Positions 1-10,966 of a stretch of 64,000 nt of DNA are shown piece after piece. The notes beneath the pieces are model-generated. The model saw only the letters and a program-made list of their open reading frames with translations, did no database searches and was not told where the DNA came from. A program made the translations under genes and the position numbers. This DNA comes from Polaromonas sp. (GTDB taxonomy: Bacteria; Pseudomonadota; Gammaproteobacteria; Burkholderiales; Burkholderiaceae_C). How positions within the stretch are numbered: the first letter of the stretch is position 1; every line of letters begins with the position of its first letter. The DNA is taken from the NCBI GenBank assembly GCA_021737975.1, contig JAIPCZ010000001.1:1-64000 (forward strand). The letters are read 5' to 3'.

Positions 1-723
1 CGGGTCACGCTGTGCCTACCCATGGGCGGCGGCATTGCCGACCAGGCGATTGGCCTGCTGGCGCAGCGCCTGGGGATCACCCTGATGCCGCTGCCCGCGC
101 GCGACAACCCGGCGATATCACTGGTGTTCTCCGACGCGCAAGACCGCGCCTTTGTCAGCTCGGCGCAACTCGATGTGCTGGCCAGCGCCAGGCAGTTGCC
201 CGCCAGCACCTGGGTGCATGTGCCGGGCCTGGAGGAAGCCGCCCGCCTGGCCGCGCCACTGGCCCGGGCGCGCCAGCGCGGCGCGCGTATTTCGGTCAGC
301 GCCAGCTGGAGCCCGCGGCAACTGGCGCAACTGGCCGGGCGCCAGGACCGCGCCTGGGACCTGCTGGTGCTCAACGAAAAAGAAGCACAGGCCGCCTGCG
401 GGCAGGGCGACGAGGCGCCGGTGCGCCTGGCCGGGGCCGCGCGCTCGGTGCTGGTGACGCTTGGCGAGCGGGGCGTCGCTGGCGTGCTGGATGCGGTGCA
501 GCTGCGCGTGCCCGCCGCGCCCACGCGGGTGCTTGACAGCACCGGCGCGGGCGATGCCTTTTGCGCCGGGCTGATTGCCGGACTGGCGCGCGGCAACACA
601 CCCGAAGCCGCGCTGAAGCTTGGCAGCCTTGCCGCCGCCAGAATTTTGACCCAGACCGGTGGCCTCGTCACCGACCCCGCCCTGATGGCCGGTCTAAGCC
701 CTGAGAACTTATGCAAACCCTGA
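1..723 (+). CDS. PfkB-family carbohydrate kinase (5' end outside the window)
   Basis: Open frame continues to the window edge; C-terminal PfkB signature DSTGAGDAFCAGLIAGLARG and GERGV motif. Confidence 0.85.
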   Translation, partial: RVTLCLPMGGGIADQAIGLLAQRLGITLMPLPARDNPAISLVFSDAQDRAFVSSAQLDVLASARQLPASTWVHVPGLEEAARLAAPLARARQRGARISVSASWSPRQLAQLAGRQDRAWDLLVLNEKEAQAACGQGDEAPVRLAGAARSVLVTLGERGVAGVLDAVQLRVPAAPTRVLDSTGAGDAFCAGLIAGLARGNTPEAALKLGSLAAARILTQTGGLVTDPALMAGLSPENLCKP

Positions 724-1985
724 CCATTCTGGGCGGCGGCAGCGCCTATACCCCGGGCCTGCTGCAGGCCCTGATCGCCCATGCGGGCGAACTGCCATTG
801 ACCACCGTGCGGCTGTACGACACCGACGCCGACCATCTGGCCATCGTGGCCCGCCTCACCAGGGCCCTGGCACAACAGGCCGGCGTCTTCAAGGTGGAGG
901 TGGCGCCCACCCTGGAGGCCGCCATTGCGGGCGCCGACCTGGTGCTCAACTCGACCCGGCCCGGCGGTCTGGCGGCACGCCGCATCGACGAAACCCTGCC
1001 GCTCGAGTTCGGTCTGCCGGGGCAGGAAACCGTCGGACCGGGCGGTTTCTTTTTTGCCCTGCGCTCGGTGCCCGAGGCTTTGCGTGTGGCAGCCGTCATG
1101 CAAGCCCTGGCACCCGATGCCATTTTGCTCAATTACACCAACCCCAGCAACATCGTGACGCAGGCGCTGGCCGATCGCGGCGGCATCAGGGTGATCGGCC
1201 TGTGCGACCAGTCGGACGAGGACCTGCTGGCGCTGTGCCATGCCCTGGGCCGACCGGCGCGCTACACGTTTTGCTGCAACGGCCTCAACCATGCCACCTG
1301 GTACAGCGACGTGCTGATCGACGGTGTCCCACTGGCGTCGATCAGCGCGACGCTGGCGCCACCCGACGACTATGACGACGAGCACAAGCTGCGCTTCGCG
1401 CTGTCGCTCGCGCTGGCCCGAGACCACGCGGGTTACTGGCCCAACTCCTACCTGCCTTACTACCTGTATCCGCAGGCTTTTGTGGCGCACGCGGAGCAGC
1501 ATGGCCCGCGAAGCGACGTGGTGGCGGCCTCGCTGGACAAGTATTACGCCCACTTCGAGGCCGAGGGCAGGCGCCCCCGGCCACAGCTGAAATTCTTCCG
1601 TGGCTCGGCCGGTTTTGGTGATCTGGCGGTGACCGTGATCCGGGCACTGGCATCAAGCACACCGCATGAACTGGTGCTGAACCTGCCCAACCTGGGCGCC
1701 ACGGCGGCCTTTGCGCACGACACCGTGGTCGAGACGCGGGTGCGGGTCTCCCGGGCCGGCATCGAGCGGATGGTGGCCCCGCGCCTGCCGACCTCCTTTT
1801 ACGGCCTGGCGAAACAGCTTGAGCGCTACCAGCGGCTTAGCGCCAAAGCCGCCGCCGGCGGCGACAGCCAAGCCAGGGTGGCCGCACTGGCGGCCAACCC
1901 CCTGGTGGGCAAACCCTTGCTGGCGTCGCGCATGCTCAGCCTGGCCAGCGAGTGCTACGGCGGCTGGCTGGAGGCCGCGCCGTGA
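711..1985 (+). CDS. Glycoside hydrolase family 4 (6-phospho-beta-glucosidase-like)
   Basis: N-terminal LTILGGGSAYTPGLL dinucleotide-binding motif, NYTNPSNIVT, CNGLNH motif; overlaps the upstream kinase ORF. Confidence 0.88.
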   Translation: MQTLTILGGGSAYTPGLLQALIAHAGELPLTTVRLYDTDADHLAIVARLTRALAQQAGVFKVEVAPTLEAAIAGADLVLNSTRPGGLAARRIDETLPLEFGLPGQETVGPGGFFFALRSVPEALRVAAVMQALAPDAILLNYTNPSNIVTQALADRGGIRVIGLCDQSDEDLLALCHALGRPARYTFCCNGLNHATWYSDVLIDGVPLASISATLAPPDDYDDEHKLRFALSLALARDHAGYWPNSYLPYYLYPQAFVAHAEQHGPRSDVVAASLDKYYAHFEAEGRRPRPQLKFFRGSAGFGDLAVTVIRALASSTPHELVLNLPNLGATAAFAHDTVVETRVRVSRAGIERMVAPRLPTSFYGLAKQLERYQRLSAKAAAGGDSQARVAALAANPLVGKPLLASRMLSLASECYGGWLEAAP

Positions 1986-2824
1986 AGACGCAGGATTTGC
2001 TGAAACGGCTGGACTGGGACGAGTTCGAGCGGGTGGTCATTTTGTCGCCCCACCTCGACGACGCCGCCTTGAGCTGCGGCGCCCTGCTGCACGCCCTGCG
2101 GGACCGCATCTCGACCCTGGTGGTGAGCATCAGCAGCGCCACCTCGCGCCGCTTGGGCACCGACGGCAGCCGCAAGCTCGAGCGCCGCCATGGCCATGTG
2201 AGCGCACGCACCCGGCGCTTTGAGGACATCGCGGCCATGCGCTCGGTCAATGCCGACTTTGTTCATCTGAGCTTTGCCGATGGCATCTACCGCCGCAGCC
2301 CGCTGACGGACAAGCTGATTTACCGGCAGGCGCGAGAGCGCTGGGTGGCGCCGCGCATCGACGACATGGCGCACATCGAGGAGCTCTACCTGGTGCTGCG
2401 CCGCCTGTGCCTGGATCTGGGGCGGATTTTGCTGCTGAGCCCGATGGGCATCGGCCACCACGTGGACCACCAGATCGCCGCCCAGGTGGCGGTGCGGCTG
2501 GCGGCCACGGCCACTGGCGCCGAGCTGCTGTTTTACGAGGATTTCCCCTACGTGGCCGACCCCCGGGTCGGGCGCGGCGACCAGGACGACCCGTTGCAGG
2601 CCCTGGGCCGGCTGCACCTGGCCGCTGTCAGGCGCCTGGCCCTGCCGGTCGATGTGGACGCCAAGATGGCCTTGCTGCGGCACTACGCGAGCCAGGTGCC
2701 TGCCCTGTTTGACAGCGACGATGGCATGCGCAGTCGTATTGCGGGCCACCAATACCGCAGTGTGGCGACCGAGTTTTACTGGCAGGCACTGCCCGCCAGC
2801 ACCTGCACCCCCAAGGAGAATTGA
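1982..2824 (+). CDS. PIG-L family deacetylase
   Basis: SPHLDDAALSCG motif and GHHVDHQ motif; GTG start overlaps the GH4 stop. Confidence 0.8.
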   Translation: MKTQDLLKRLDWDEFERVVILSPHLDDAALSCGALLHALRDRISTLVVSISSATSRRLGTDGSRKLERRHGHVSARTRRFEDIAAMRSVNADFVHLSFADGIYRRSPLTDKLIYRQARERWVAPRIDDMAHIEELYLVLRRLCLDLGRILLLSPMGIGHHVDHQIAAQVAVRLAATATGAELLFYEDFPYVADPRVGRGDQDDPLQALGRLHLAAVRRLALPVDVDAKMALLRHYASQVPALFDSDDGMRSRIAGHQYRSVATEFYWQALPASTCTPKEN

Positions 2825-2825
2825 C

Positions 2826-3839
2826 ATGTTGAAAAGTCTGATGGCCCGGGAAGCAAGCTCGGCGCCCCAATTGCTGCGCTCGCAGGCGCAGCGCTGGCAG
2901 CAAGAGGCCGATGCCGTTCGCAGCGTGGCGGCCGGGCGACCCGCCGTGGTGCTGCTCGGGCGCGGCAGCTCGGGCCATGTGTGCACCTTTGCATCCTACC
3001 TGTTTGCCCTGCAAAGCGGGCGCCAACCCATTGAGTTCCGGCCCTGGCTGAACACCCAGGACCTGCCCGTGGTCGACTGGCATGACGCGGTGGTCTATGC
3101 CTTTTCGTACTCGGGCCAGTCCACCGACATCGCCGCCAGTGCCGAGTGGCTGCGCAAGCGCGGTGCCCTGGTGGTGGCGATTACCGAGGCCGACTCGCCC
3201 GACGCGCACCTGCTCAAGCCGGCCCACCACCTGATCCGCCTGGGTTGCGGCGCCGAGCAGGCGGTACCGGCCACCAAAAGCGTGATCGCACAGCTTTTCG
3301 TGGCCGCCGCGCTGGCGGGTTATGACATCGTGGCGGCGGCAGAGCAAAGCGCCGCCTGCATGTTGCAAATCGATGCCGAGGGCATCCCGGCCCAGCTCGC
3401 CACATTTTTGGCCGGCGCGCGCACCGTCACCTGGCTGGCGCGCGGCCCGTCTGTGGGTGGCGCACTTGACGCGGCGCTTAAGCTGCAGGAAAGCGTGGGG
3501 CTGCCGGCCTTTGGTTTTTCCACGGCCGAATACCTGCACGGGCCCATCGCGGCGGCCAGCCCGGCCGACCGGGTGGTGATCTTCTCGGGCGCCGATGAGC
3601 CCATGGCGAGCAAAGAGGCGGTCACCGCCGCCCTGCTCGCGCGCGCCGTGCCCTTCATTTGCCTCGGCGGCAACCAGCACCCCGAGTCACAATTGGCGCT
3701 GCCCTTTCCGCAGGCGCGCTGGGCCCGCACCGCACTGCTGGCCTACCTCGCGCAGCTTGCCTGTGCCACGCTTGCCGAGCGCAGCGGCATCAACCCCGAC
3801 GTGCACCCCGCACTGCACAAGGTCACCCAAACCCATTGA
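2826..3839 (+). CDS. SIS-domain sugar isomerase / GlmS-like protein
   Basis: LLGRGSSGHV, SYSGQSTD, EYLHGPIAA motifs of SIS/GlmS isomerase-type domains. Confidence 0.8.
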   Translation: MLKSLMAREASSAPQLLRSQAQRWQQEADAVRSVAAGRPAVVLLGRGSSGHVCTFASYLFALQSGRQPIEFRPWLNTQDLPVVDWHDAVVYAFSYSGQSTDIAASAEWLRKRGALVVAITEADSPDAHLLKPAHHLIRLGCGAEQAVPATKSVIAQLFVAAALAGYDIVAAAEQSAACMLQIDAEGIPAQLATFLAGARTVTWLARGPSVGGALDAALKLQESVGLPAFGFSTAEYLHGPIAAASPADRVVIFSGADEPMASKEAVTAALLARAVPFICLGGNQHPESQLALPFPQARWARTALLAYLAQLACATLAERSGINPDVHPALHKVTQTH

Positions 3840-3853
3840 AGTACGACACCGCC

Positions 3854-4933
3854 ATGTTTCGACAACTCATCGCCAACAACACTCTGCAGGACCTGACCTA
3901 CGCCCTGTTGGTCGCTGCCACCTTCATGCTGCTGTTGCTGGCGCTGCGCTGGCTGGTGTTGCGCTACCTGAAACGGATTGCCAGCAACACCGAGACGGAG
4001 ATCGACAACTTCCTCCTCGAGGTGCTGTCGGCCACCCGCGTCCTGCTGGCAGCGGCCATTGGCCTGTACCTGGGCAGCCATTTTCTGACCCTGCCAGCCA
4101 CAATGGAAAAATGGGTCGGCCGCATCTTCGTCATCGCGCTGATCCTGCAGCTGGGTTTCTGGGCCTCGCGCGGGCTGATTTTCTGGCTGCGCAACCACTT
4201 CTCGCAGGGCAACGAGGAAGACCAGGGCGCACGCGCCATGACGCTGTCCCTGCTGTCCTTTTTGGGCCGGGTGGTGGTTTGGGTGCTGGTGCTGCTGTCG
4301 ATGATGGACAACCTGGGCATCAACGTCACGGCCCTGGTGGCGAGCCTGGGCATTGGCGGCATTGCCATTGCCCTGGCGGCGCAAAACATCCTGAGTGACC
4401 TGTTTGCCTCGCTGACGATTGCGATTGACAAGCCGTTTGTCATCGGCGACTTCATCATTCTGGGCGAAGAGATGGGCACCGTGGAGCATGTGGGCCTGAA
4501 GACCACGCGCATTCGCAGCCTGGGCGGTGAACAGATTGTGCTGTCCAACAACGACCTGCTGCAAAGCCGAATCCGCAACTACAAACGCATGGACGAGCGC
4601 CGGGCCCTGTTTGCCATAGGCGTCACTTACGACACCCCGGCGGAAAAACTTGAGCTGATTCCGAAGCTCATCGAGCAGGCCGTGGCAGCGCAAACCGACG
4701 CCCGTTTTGACCGTGCCCACTTCAAGTGCTTTGGCGCTTTTTCGCTGGACTTCGAGGCAGTTTATTATGTGTGCAAACCCGACTACAAGCTGTTCATGAA
4801 CGTGCAGCAGGCCATCAACCTGCAGTTGGTGCGAAGCTTTGCCGCAAACAGCATCGAGTTTGCCTTCCCGACCCAGACCCTGCACCTGAGCCACGGCGCC
4901 ATTCCGGGGCTGATGGCGGCTACGGCAACTTAG
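3854..4933 (+). CDS. MscS-family mechanosensitive ion channel
   Basis: Multiple TM segments; VASLGIGGIAIALAAQNILSDLFASLTIAIDKPFVIGDFI is a classic MscS TM3/beta-domain signature. Confidence 0.9.
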   Translation: MFRQLIANNTLQDLTYALLVAATFMLLLLALRWLVLRYLKRIASNTETEIDNFLLEVLSATRVLLAAAIGLYLGSHFLTLPATMEKWVGRIFVIALILQLGFWASRGLIFWLRNHFSQGNEEDQGARAMTLSLLSFLGRVVVWVLVLLSMMDNLGINVTALVASLGIGGIAIALAAQNILSDLFASLTIAIDKPFVIGDFIILGEEMGTVEHVGLKTTRIRSLGGEQIVLSNNDLLQSRIRNYKRMDERRALFAIGVTYDTPAEKLELIPKLIEQAVAAQTDARFDRAHFKCFGAFSLDFEAVYYVCKPDYKLFMNVQQAINLQLVRSFAANSIEFAFPTQTLHLSHGAIPGLMAATAT

Positions 4934-4945
4934 GGCCGGCGGAGC

Positions 4946-5440
4946 TCAGGTCTCAGCCAGGGCACCGTCGCGGCGGGCAATGAGCGCCGGACCATAGGCC
5001 ATGTCGCTGGTGGCCACATGGCCCACGGTAAAGCCCAGAATGAGCTGCATGACCGGCCATCCGGGGGTCAGCACCGAACCACCGCGCAGGCGGGGTTCAC
5101 CCACCAAACCGTTGAAACGTTCACGGATCATTTGCAGCTCGTCGAGCATGCTGCCGTGTTCTGCGGCGTGCTCCTTGAGGTCGGCATAACCGATGTCCGC
5201 GAGCATGCGCTCCTCAAAGGAAAAGTGGGCCTGCATCAGGTTGGCCAGCTTGTCGATCGCCGGACGAAAGACATCCAGACCGCCGCCGCTGTGCCAGCTT
5301 TCATAGACCCTGCCGCCAAGCTCGAAGATCGCCTTGTGCTGGATGTCAATGGTGGGATGCGCCACCGACAGGTGATCGCCCCATTGAATCAGGTGACTGA
5401 TCGAAAGCTGCTGCTGTTCACCCGTGATTGCGCTGGTCAT
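4946..5440 (-). CDS. Bacteriohemerythrin / hemerythrin-like protein
   Basis: HPTIDIQHKAIFEL, HFSFEERMLADIGYADLKEHAAEH iron-ligand spacing, C-terminal GHVATSD. Confidence 0.85.
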   Translation of the reverse strand: MTSAITGEQQQLSISHLIQWGDHLSVAHPTIDIQHKAIFELGGRVYESWHSGGGLDVFRPAIDKLANLMQAHFSFEERMLADIGYADLKEHAAEHGSMLDELQMIRERFNGLVGEPRLRGGSVLTPGWPVMQLILGFTVGHVATSDMAYGPALIARRDGALAET

Positions 5441-5613
5441 CGTAAGGTCCCTTTGTAAGCAATGGCTTGTTATTCAAGCGAGGACGAGCCTAAAGATTCA
5501 AGGCCGATCTGTACATCACACAAACGTCGTAGTGCAAATGACAGGGAACTCGGCTAGGATGCGCTCCCTGAGCCTGGTCAGATCGATCATGCCCGCCAAC
5601 AGCAGGTAACGGC

Positions 5614-6213
5614 ATGCGCATACTGATCGTCGACGACCATGCCCTTTTCCGTGCCGGCATCGCCCTGCTGCTGTTGCGCCTGGATGCAGCGGTGGCGCTG
5701 GTCGAGGTCAGCAGCGTGGAAGAGGCCCTGGTTTTGGCTGAAACCCGACCGCCCGGGTTTGAACTGGTGCTGCAGGACCTGAACCTCCATGGCACGCAGG
5801 GTCTTGATGCGCTGCGCACCATGCAGCAAGCCTTTCCAGGCGCGGCGCTGGTGGTGGTGTCCGGCCGGGAATCGTCTGAAGCCATGCGCGAGGCACGCGC
5901 CAAGGGGGCGCGGGGTTATATCGTCAAGTCGATGTCAGCCGATGCCATGCTGGCGGCCTTGCAAAAGGTGCTGGCCGGCGCCAGCCACTTTCCGTTGCTG
6001 GCCGATGCCGACCCGCATGAGACCCGCCTGACTCCCCGCCAGCGTGACATTTTGAAGCTGCTTTGCCAGGGGCTGGCCAACAAGGAGATCGCGTTGCAGT
6101 TGGGCATGAGCAACAACACCGTGCGCACCCACCTCATGTTCGCATTCCGCGTGCTGGGTGTTCGCAGCCGCACGGCGGCGGCGCTTGCGGCACGGCGGCT
6201 GGGCTTCATCTGA
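5614..6213 (+). CDS. LuxR/NarL-family response regulator
   Basis: REC domain (ILIVDDHALFRAG) and C-terminal LTPRQRDILKLLCQGLANKEIALQLGMSNNTVRTHL HTH. Confidence 0.9.
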   Translation: MRILIVDDHALFRAGIALLLLRLDAAVALVEVSSVEEALVLAETRPPGFELVLQDLNLHGTQGLDALRTMQQAFPGAALVVVSGRESSEAMREARAKGARGYIVKSMSADAMLAALQKVLAGASHFPLLADADPHETRLTPRQRDILKLLCQGLANKEIALQLGMSNNTVRTHLMFAFRVLGVRSRTAAALAARRLGFI

Positions 6214-6215
6214 GC

Positions 6216-8252
6216 ATGGACCCGCACCCCGCCAGCAGCCTGGGTGCCCGCATCCTGTGGCAAATGGCCGTGCGGATCGCGCTGGTCATCGGCCTGGTGA
6301 CGCTGGCAAGTTATTGGCAGGTGTACCGCAGCGCCACCAGCACCGGCATGGTCACGCTGGCCGAATACGTGCGCGAGCGCGGCGAACGCGAGAGCCAGCT
6401 GTTCATCCTGGCCGAGGACAACCTCAAGGCCCTGATGACGAACTTTTTGGCAGCACGCGCCAGTCCCGCCACGGGGCTTGAGGACCGTGCCTTCGCCGCC
6501 GCCTTCGAGCGCAACACCGACGGCGCGCTGCGCCGGCGCAGCGGGTTCGCTGTCCATCGTGAGCCCTCGGCCTACATTGCCGCCCGGGTGCAGGTGAATG
6601 GCGAGGTGCGCCGCGAGATGGTCACCATGCTCCATGTGGTGCAAGACTTCGGGCGCGCCTGGAACAACCGCTTTGAGGCAAGCTTTCTCGCCTCACTGGA
6701 TGGTTTGGCGGCGACCTATTTGCCTGGCGTGGACTGGTACCAGGAGGCCCCGTCCAACCTGCAGTTCACAGATTACCCCTGGGTCAAAAATGTCCTGCCG
6801 GAGAACAATCCGCAACGCACCTTGAGATGGACCGGGATCTGGTATGACTGGGTCACCAAACGCTTTGACGTCAACTGCATTCTGCCGGCCGACCTGAACG
6901 GCCAGTTCCGCTATTACGCAGGCATCTCCATTCGGCTCAACGACATCATCGAACGCACGCGCGAGACTGGGCTGACCGGTACCCACAATGTGATCTTCCG
7001 CGCCGACGGCAGGCTGGTCAGCCACCCCGACGAAGACGTGATGGCCGTGCTGCGCAAAAACAAGGGCGAGTTCTCCATCCCGCAGTCCGGTGACGCGCAC
7101 CTGAGGGCGATCTACCAGGCCGTGGTGCAGGCCCAGGGCGTCGGTGTGCTCACGCTCGAGGCCTACGATGAACACCTGGGTGTGGCGCGCATCCACGGTC
7201 CGGACTGGTATTTCGTCAGCGTCTTGCCAACGAACGTCCTCAGCCGCCCCGCCGAATCAACCGCCCGGATGATTCTCTGGCTGGGTCTGGCTGCGCTGTT
7301 GCTGGAGCTCGCCATCGTTGGCTGGATCATCCGTCGTCAGGTCGCGCAGCCGCTGGCCCAGCTCATGCAGCGCCTGGAAGCTTTCGGCCAGGGCCGTTCG
7401 GGGACTCGCATGGCCAGCGACGGTTCAGACGAGCTTGCGCAGCTGGGCCGCAGCTTCAACCAGATGGCGCAAACCATCGAGGAAGACCAGCAGCAGTTGC
7501 GCGAGCATGCGAAATCGCTCGAGGCCAGGGTGTCGCAGCGCACCCGGCAACTGCAGGACAAGGACCGCACCAAGACACGTTTTCTCACCGCCGCCAGCCA
7601 CGACCTGCGCCAGCCCATTCAGGCGGCCACGCTGTTCATCGACAGCCTGAAACATTCCAGCCTCGACGAACGACAGCGTCAAACGCTTGCCCAACTCGAT
7701 CTCTCGGTCAGGTCGCTGAGGGAACTGCTCGACGGCCTGCTTGACATTTCCAAGCTCGATGCCGGTGCGATGCGACCCGAGCGCACCAGGGTCGGCGCCC
7801 ACGCCCTGCTGGCCAAGCTTGGGGCCGAATTCGCCTCACAGGCCTTGCCCAAGGGCCTGCGTCTGCGGGTGCACTACCCGCGGTCCGACATCGCGCTCGA
7901 CACCGACCCCCAGTTGCTTATGGCCATCCTGCGTAACCTGCTGTCCAACGCCGTCAAATACACCCGGCACGGGGGCATTTTGCTTGGCGCGCGCCGGCGC
8001 GCCGGCCAGGTGGCGCTGCAGGTCTGGGACACGGGTATCGGCATGCAGCCGGATCAACTCGAGCGAATCTACGAAGAGTTCTACCAGATCGACAACGCAC
8101 AACGTGACCGCAGCAAGGGCTTTGGCATTGGCCTGGCCATCGCCCGTCGCACGACTGAGTTGCTGGGCTGTCCGCTGAAATGTGTCTCGCAGCCGGGTCG
8201 GGGCACGCATTTTGAGTTGCTGCTGCCGATCAGCCAGGATGAGGCGACATAA
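6216..8252 (+). CDS. Sensor histidine kinase (extracytoplasmic sensor domain, HAMP, HisKA, HATPase)
   Basis: Two TM segments, HAMP-like segment, H-box FLTAASHDLRQPIQAATLF, N-box NLLSNAVKYT, G-box DTGIGMQ; starts 2 nt after the RR stop. Confidence 0.9.
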   Translation: MDPHPASSLGARILWQMAVRIALVIGLVTLASYWQVYRSATSTGMVTLAEYVRERGERESQLFILAEDNLKALMTNFLAARASPATGLEDRAFAAAFERNTDGALRRRSGFAVHREPSAYIAARVQVNGEVRREMVTMLHVVQDFGRAWNNRFEASFLASLDGLAATYLPGVDWYQEAPSNLQFTDYPWVKNVLPENNPQRTLRWTGIWYDWVTKRFDVNCILPADLNGQFRYYAGISIRLNDIIERTRETGLTGTHNVIFRADGRLVSHPDEDVMAVLRKNKGEFSIPQSGDAHLRAIYQAVVQAQGVGVLTLEAYDEHLGVARIHGPDWYFVSVLPTNVLSRPAESTARMILWLGLAALLLELAIVGWIIRRQVAQPLAQLMQRLEAFGQGRSGTRMASDGSDELAQLGRSFNQMAQTIEEDQQQLREHAKSLEARVSQRTRQLQDKDRTKTRFLTAASHDLRQPIQAATLFIDSLKHSSLDERQRQTLAQLDLSVRSLRELLDGLLDISKLDAGAMRPERTRVGAHALLAKLGAEFASQALPKGLRLRVHYPRSDIALDTDPQLLMAILRNLLSNAVKYTRHGGILLGARRRAGQVALQVWDTGIGMQPDQLERIYEEFYQIDNAQRDRSKGFGIGLAIARRTTELLGCPLKCVSQPGRGTHFELLLPISQDEAT

Positions 8253-8260
8253 TTCCGGCC

Positions 8261-9289
8261 ATGCGCACCGCTCATTTGTCGGGATCCAGTAATCGCCGAA
8301 CCTGGCTTGCCGCCCTGGCAGGCGGCATGGTCCTGCCGGCGGCCACGGGCGCCCCGCCCAGGCCCGACATCACGCTGCGCTTTTCACATGTGGTGGCCGA
8401 AGAAACCCCCAAGGGCCTGGCGGCCAACCGCTTCAAGGTGCTGGTCGAGCAGCGCAGCGGCGGGCGCATTGGTGTGCAGGTGTACCCCAACGCGCAGTTG
8501 TACGGCGACGATGACGAAATGCAGGCGCTGCAGATGGGGGCGGTGGATCTGGTGGCTCCCTCGCTGTCCAAATTCGGCCGCATCGGCCTGCCTGAATTCG
8601 AGATGTTCGGCCTGCCATTCCTGTTTGACGATTTGAGCGCGGTTCGGCGCATCACGCTGGGGCCCTTGGGCCAGAAGCTGATGCAAGGCCTGCCGCGCCA
8701 GGGCCTGGTGGGCCTGGGGTTTTTTGACAACGGCTTCAAGCAGATGAGCGCCAACCGACCGCTGCTGGAACCCAAGGATTTTGCCGGTCTGCGCATGCGG
8801 GTGCAGGCATCTTTCGTGATCGCGGCGCAAATGCGCGCGCTGGGCGCAAAGCCCGTCACGCTGGCCTTCAGCGAAACCCGTCGCGCACTGGCGGCCGGTG
8901 TGGTCGATGGCACCGAGAACCCGGTGTCCAATTTCTGGACGCAAAACATGCACGAAGTGCAAAGCGATCTGAGCCTGACCGAGCACGGTTACCTGGGTTA
9001 CGCGGTGGTGACCAACCAGCGTTTCTGGCAGCACCTGCAGCCCGATGACCGGGCGATGATCAACCAGGCATTACAAGAGTCGCTGGCCTTTGCCAACACG
9101 ATCGCCGACGCCCAGAACGACCAGGCATTACAAGCCTTGCGCCAGGCGGGCACCACGCGCATTCACAGCCTCAGCACGGGCCAGCGCGCCCGCTTGCGAC
9201 AGGCCGTGGAACCGGTGCAACAGCAACTGGCCAGCCGCATCGCCCCCCGATGGATGAGCGATTTGAAACAGGCCTTGCGCAAGGCCTGA
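8261..9289 (+). CDS. TRAP transporter substrate-binding protein (DctP family), paralog adjoining the kinase
   Basis: DctP-like [25 protein letters not shown]; signal-peptide-like N-terminus; starts 8 nt after the kinase ORF. Confidence 0.85.
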   Translation: MRTAHLSGSSNRRTWLAALAGGMVLPAATGAPPRPDITLRFSHVVAEETPKGLAANRFKVLVEQRSGGRIGVQVYPNAQLYGDDDEMQALQMGAVDLVAPSLSKFGRIGLPEFEMFGLPFLFDDLSAVRRITLGPLGQKLMQGLPRQGLVGLGFFDNGFKQMSANRPLLEPKDFAGLRMRVQASFVIAAQMRALGAKPVTLAFSETRRALAAGVVDGTENPVSNFWTQNMHEVQSDLSLTEHGYLGYAVVTNQRFWQHLQPDDRAMINQALQESLAFANTIADAQNDQALQALRQAGTTRIHSLSTGQRARLRQAVEPVQQQLASRIAPRWMSDLKQALRKA

Positions 9290-9382
9290 GCCAGGATTCA
9301 GGGTAAACCCTAGCTGTTGAACGCCACAGTTGTCGCCTGATGCGCAGGCAAATACAGTCGCCTCGTTGTTCAAGACTTTTAA

Positions 9383-10378
<996 letters not shown>

Positions 10379-10404
10379 ACCACCGTCTTCAGCAGACACC
10401 AACA

Positions 10405-10428
10405 CCCCGGTCAGTCCGGGGTTTTTTT
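10405..10428 (+). terminator. Terminator-like stem-loop between dctP and dctQ (possible attenuator)
   Basis: CCCCGG-TCAGT-CCGGGG stem followed directly by TTTTTTT, located 11 nt before the DctQ ATG. Confidence 0.75.
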
Positions 10429-10438
10429 GGGGTATTTC

Positions 10439-10966
10439 ATGAAAATTCTGGATCACCTGGAAGAGTGGATCATCGGGCTGATGTTGGCCGCCATGACCGG
10501 ACTGACCTTTTTGCAGGTCGTGATGCGATACGGGTTCAACAGCGGTCTTTCCTGGGCGCTTGAGCTCACCACCGTGTTTTTTGCCTTCATGATCTTTGTC
10601 GGCATTTCCTACGGCGTGCGGGTGGGGTCGCACATCGGGGTTGATGCCCTGGTGAAAATGATGCCGCACAACACGCGGCGCAATGTCTCGATTCTGGCGG
10701 TGCTGCTGAGCCTGTTGTATGTGGGTCTGGTGCTCACTGGCGCCAGCACCTATGTGCTGAAAATGAAAGAGGTCGGCATTGAATTCGAGGACATGCCGAT
10801 CGAGCGCTGGCAGGTGCTGATCATCATGCCCATCGGGTTTTTACTCACCGGATGGCGTTTTCTGCAAATTCTGGTTGGCCTGATCACCGGAAAAACCGAC
10901 AGCCTGAGGCTGGCTGACGAAGCCGCCGAGGCCATGCGACTCAAATCTGACGAGGCCCAATCATGA
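10439..10966 (+). CDS. dctQ: TRAP transporter small permease DctQ
   Basis: Four TM segments, WALELTTVFFAFMIFVGISYGVRVGSHIGVD. Confidence 0.9.
   Translation: MKILDHLEEWIIGLMLAAMTGLTFLQVVMRYGFNSGLSWALELTTVFFAFMIFVGISYGVRVGSHIGVDALVKMMPHNTRRNVSILAVLLSLLYVGLVLTGASTYVLKMKEVGIEFEDMPIERWQVLIIMPIGFLLTGWRFLQILVGLITGKTDSLRLADEAAEAMRLKSDEAQS

Noticed and set aside
2628-3680. Long minus-strand ORF (350 aa) opposite the SIS gene
   Set aside because: Antisense shadow of a well-supported coding gene in high-GC DNA; the translation has no recognisable domain.
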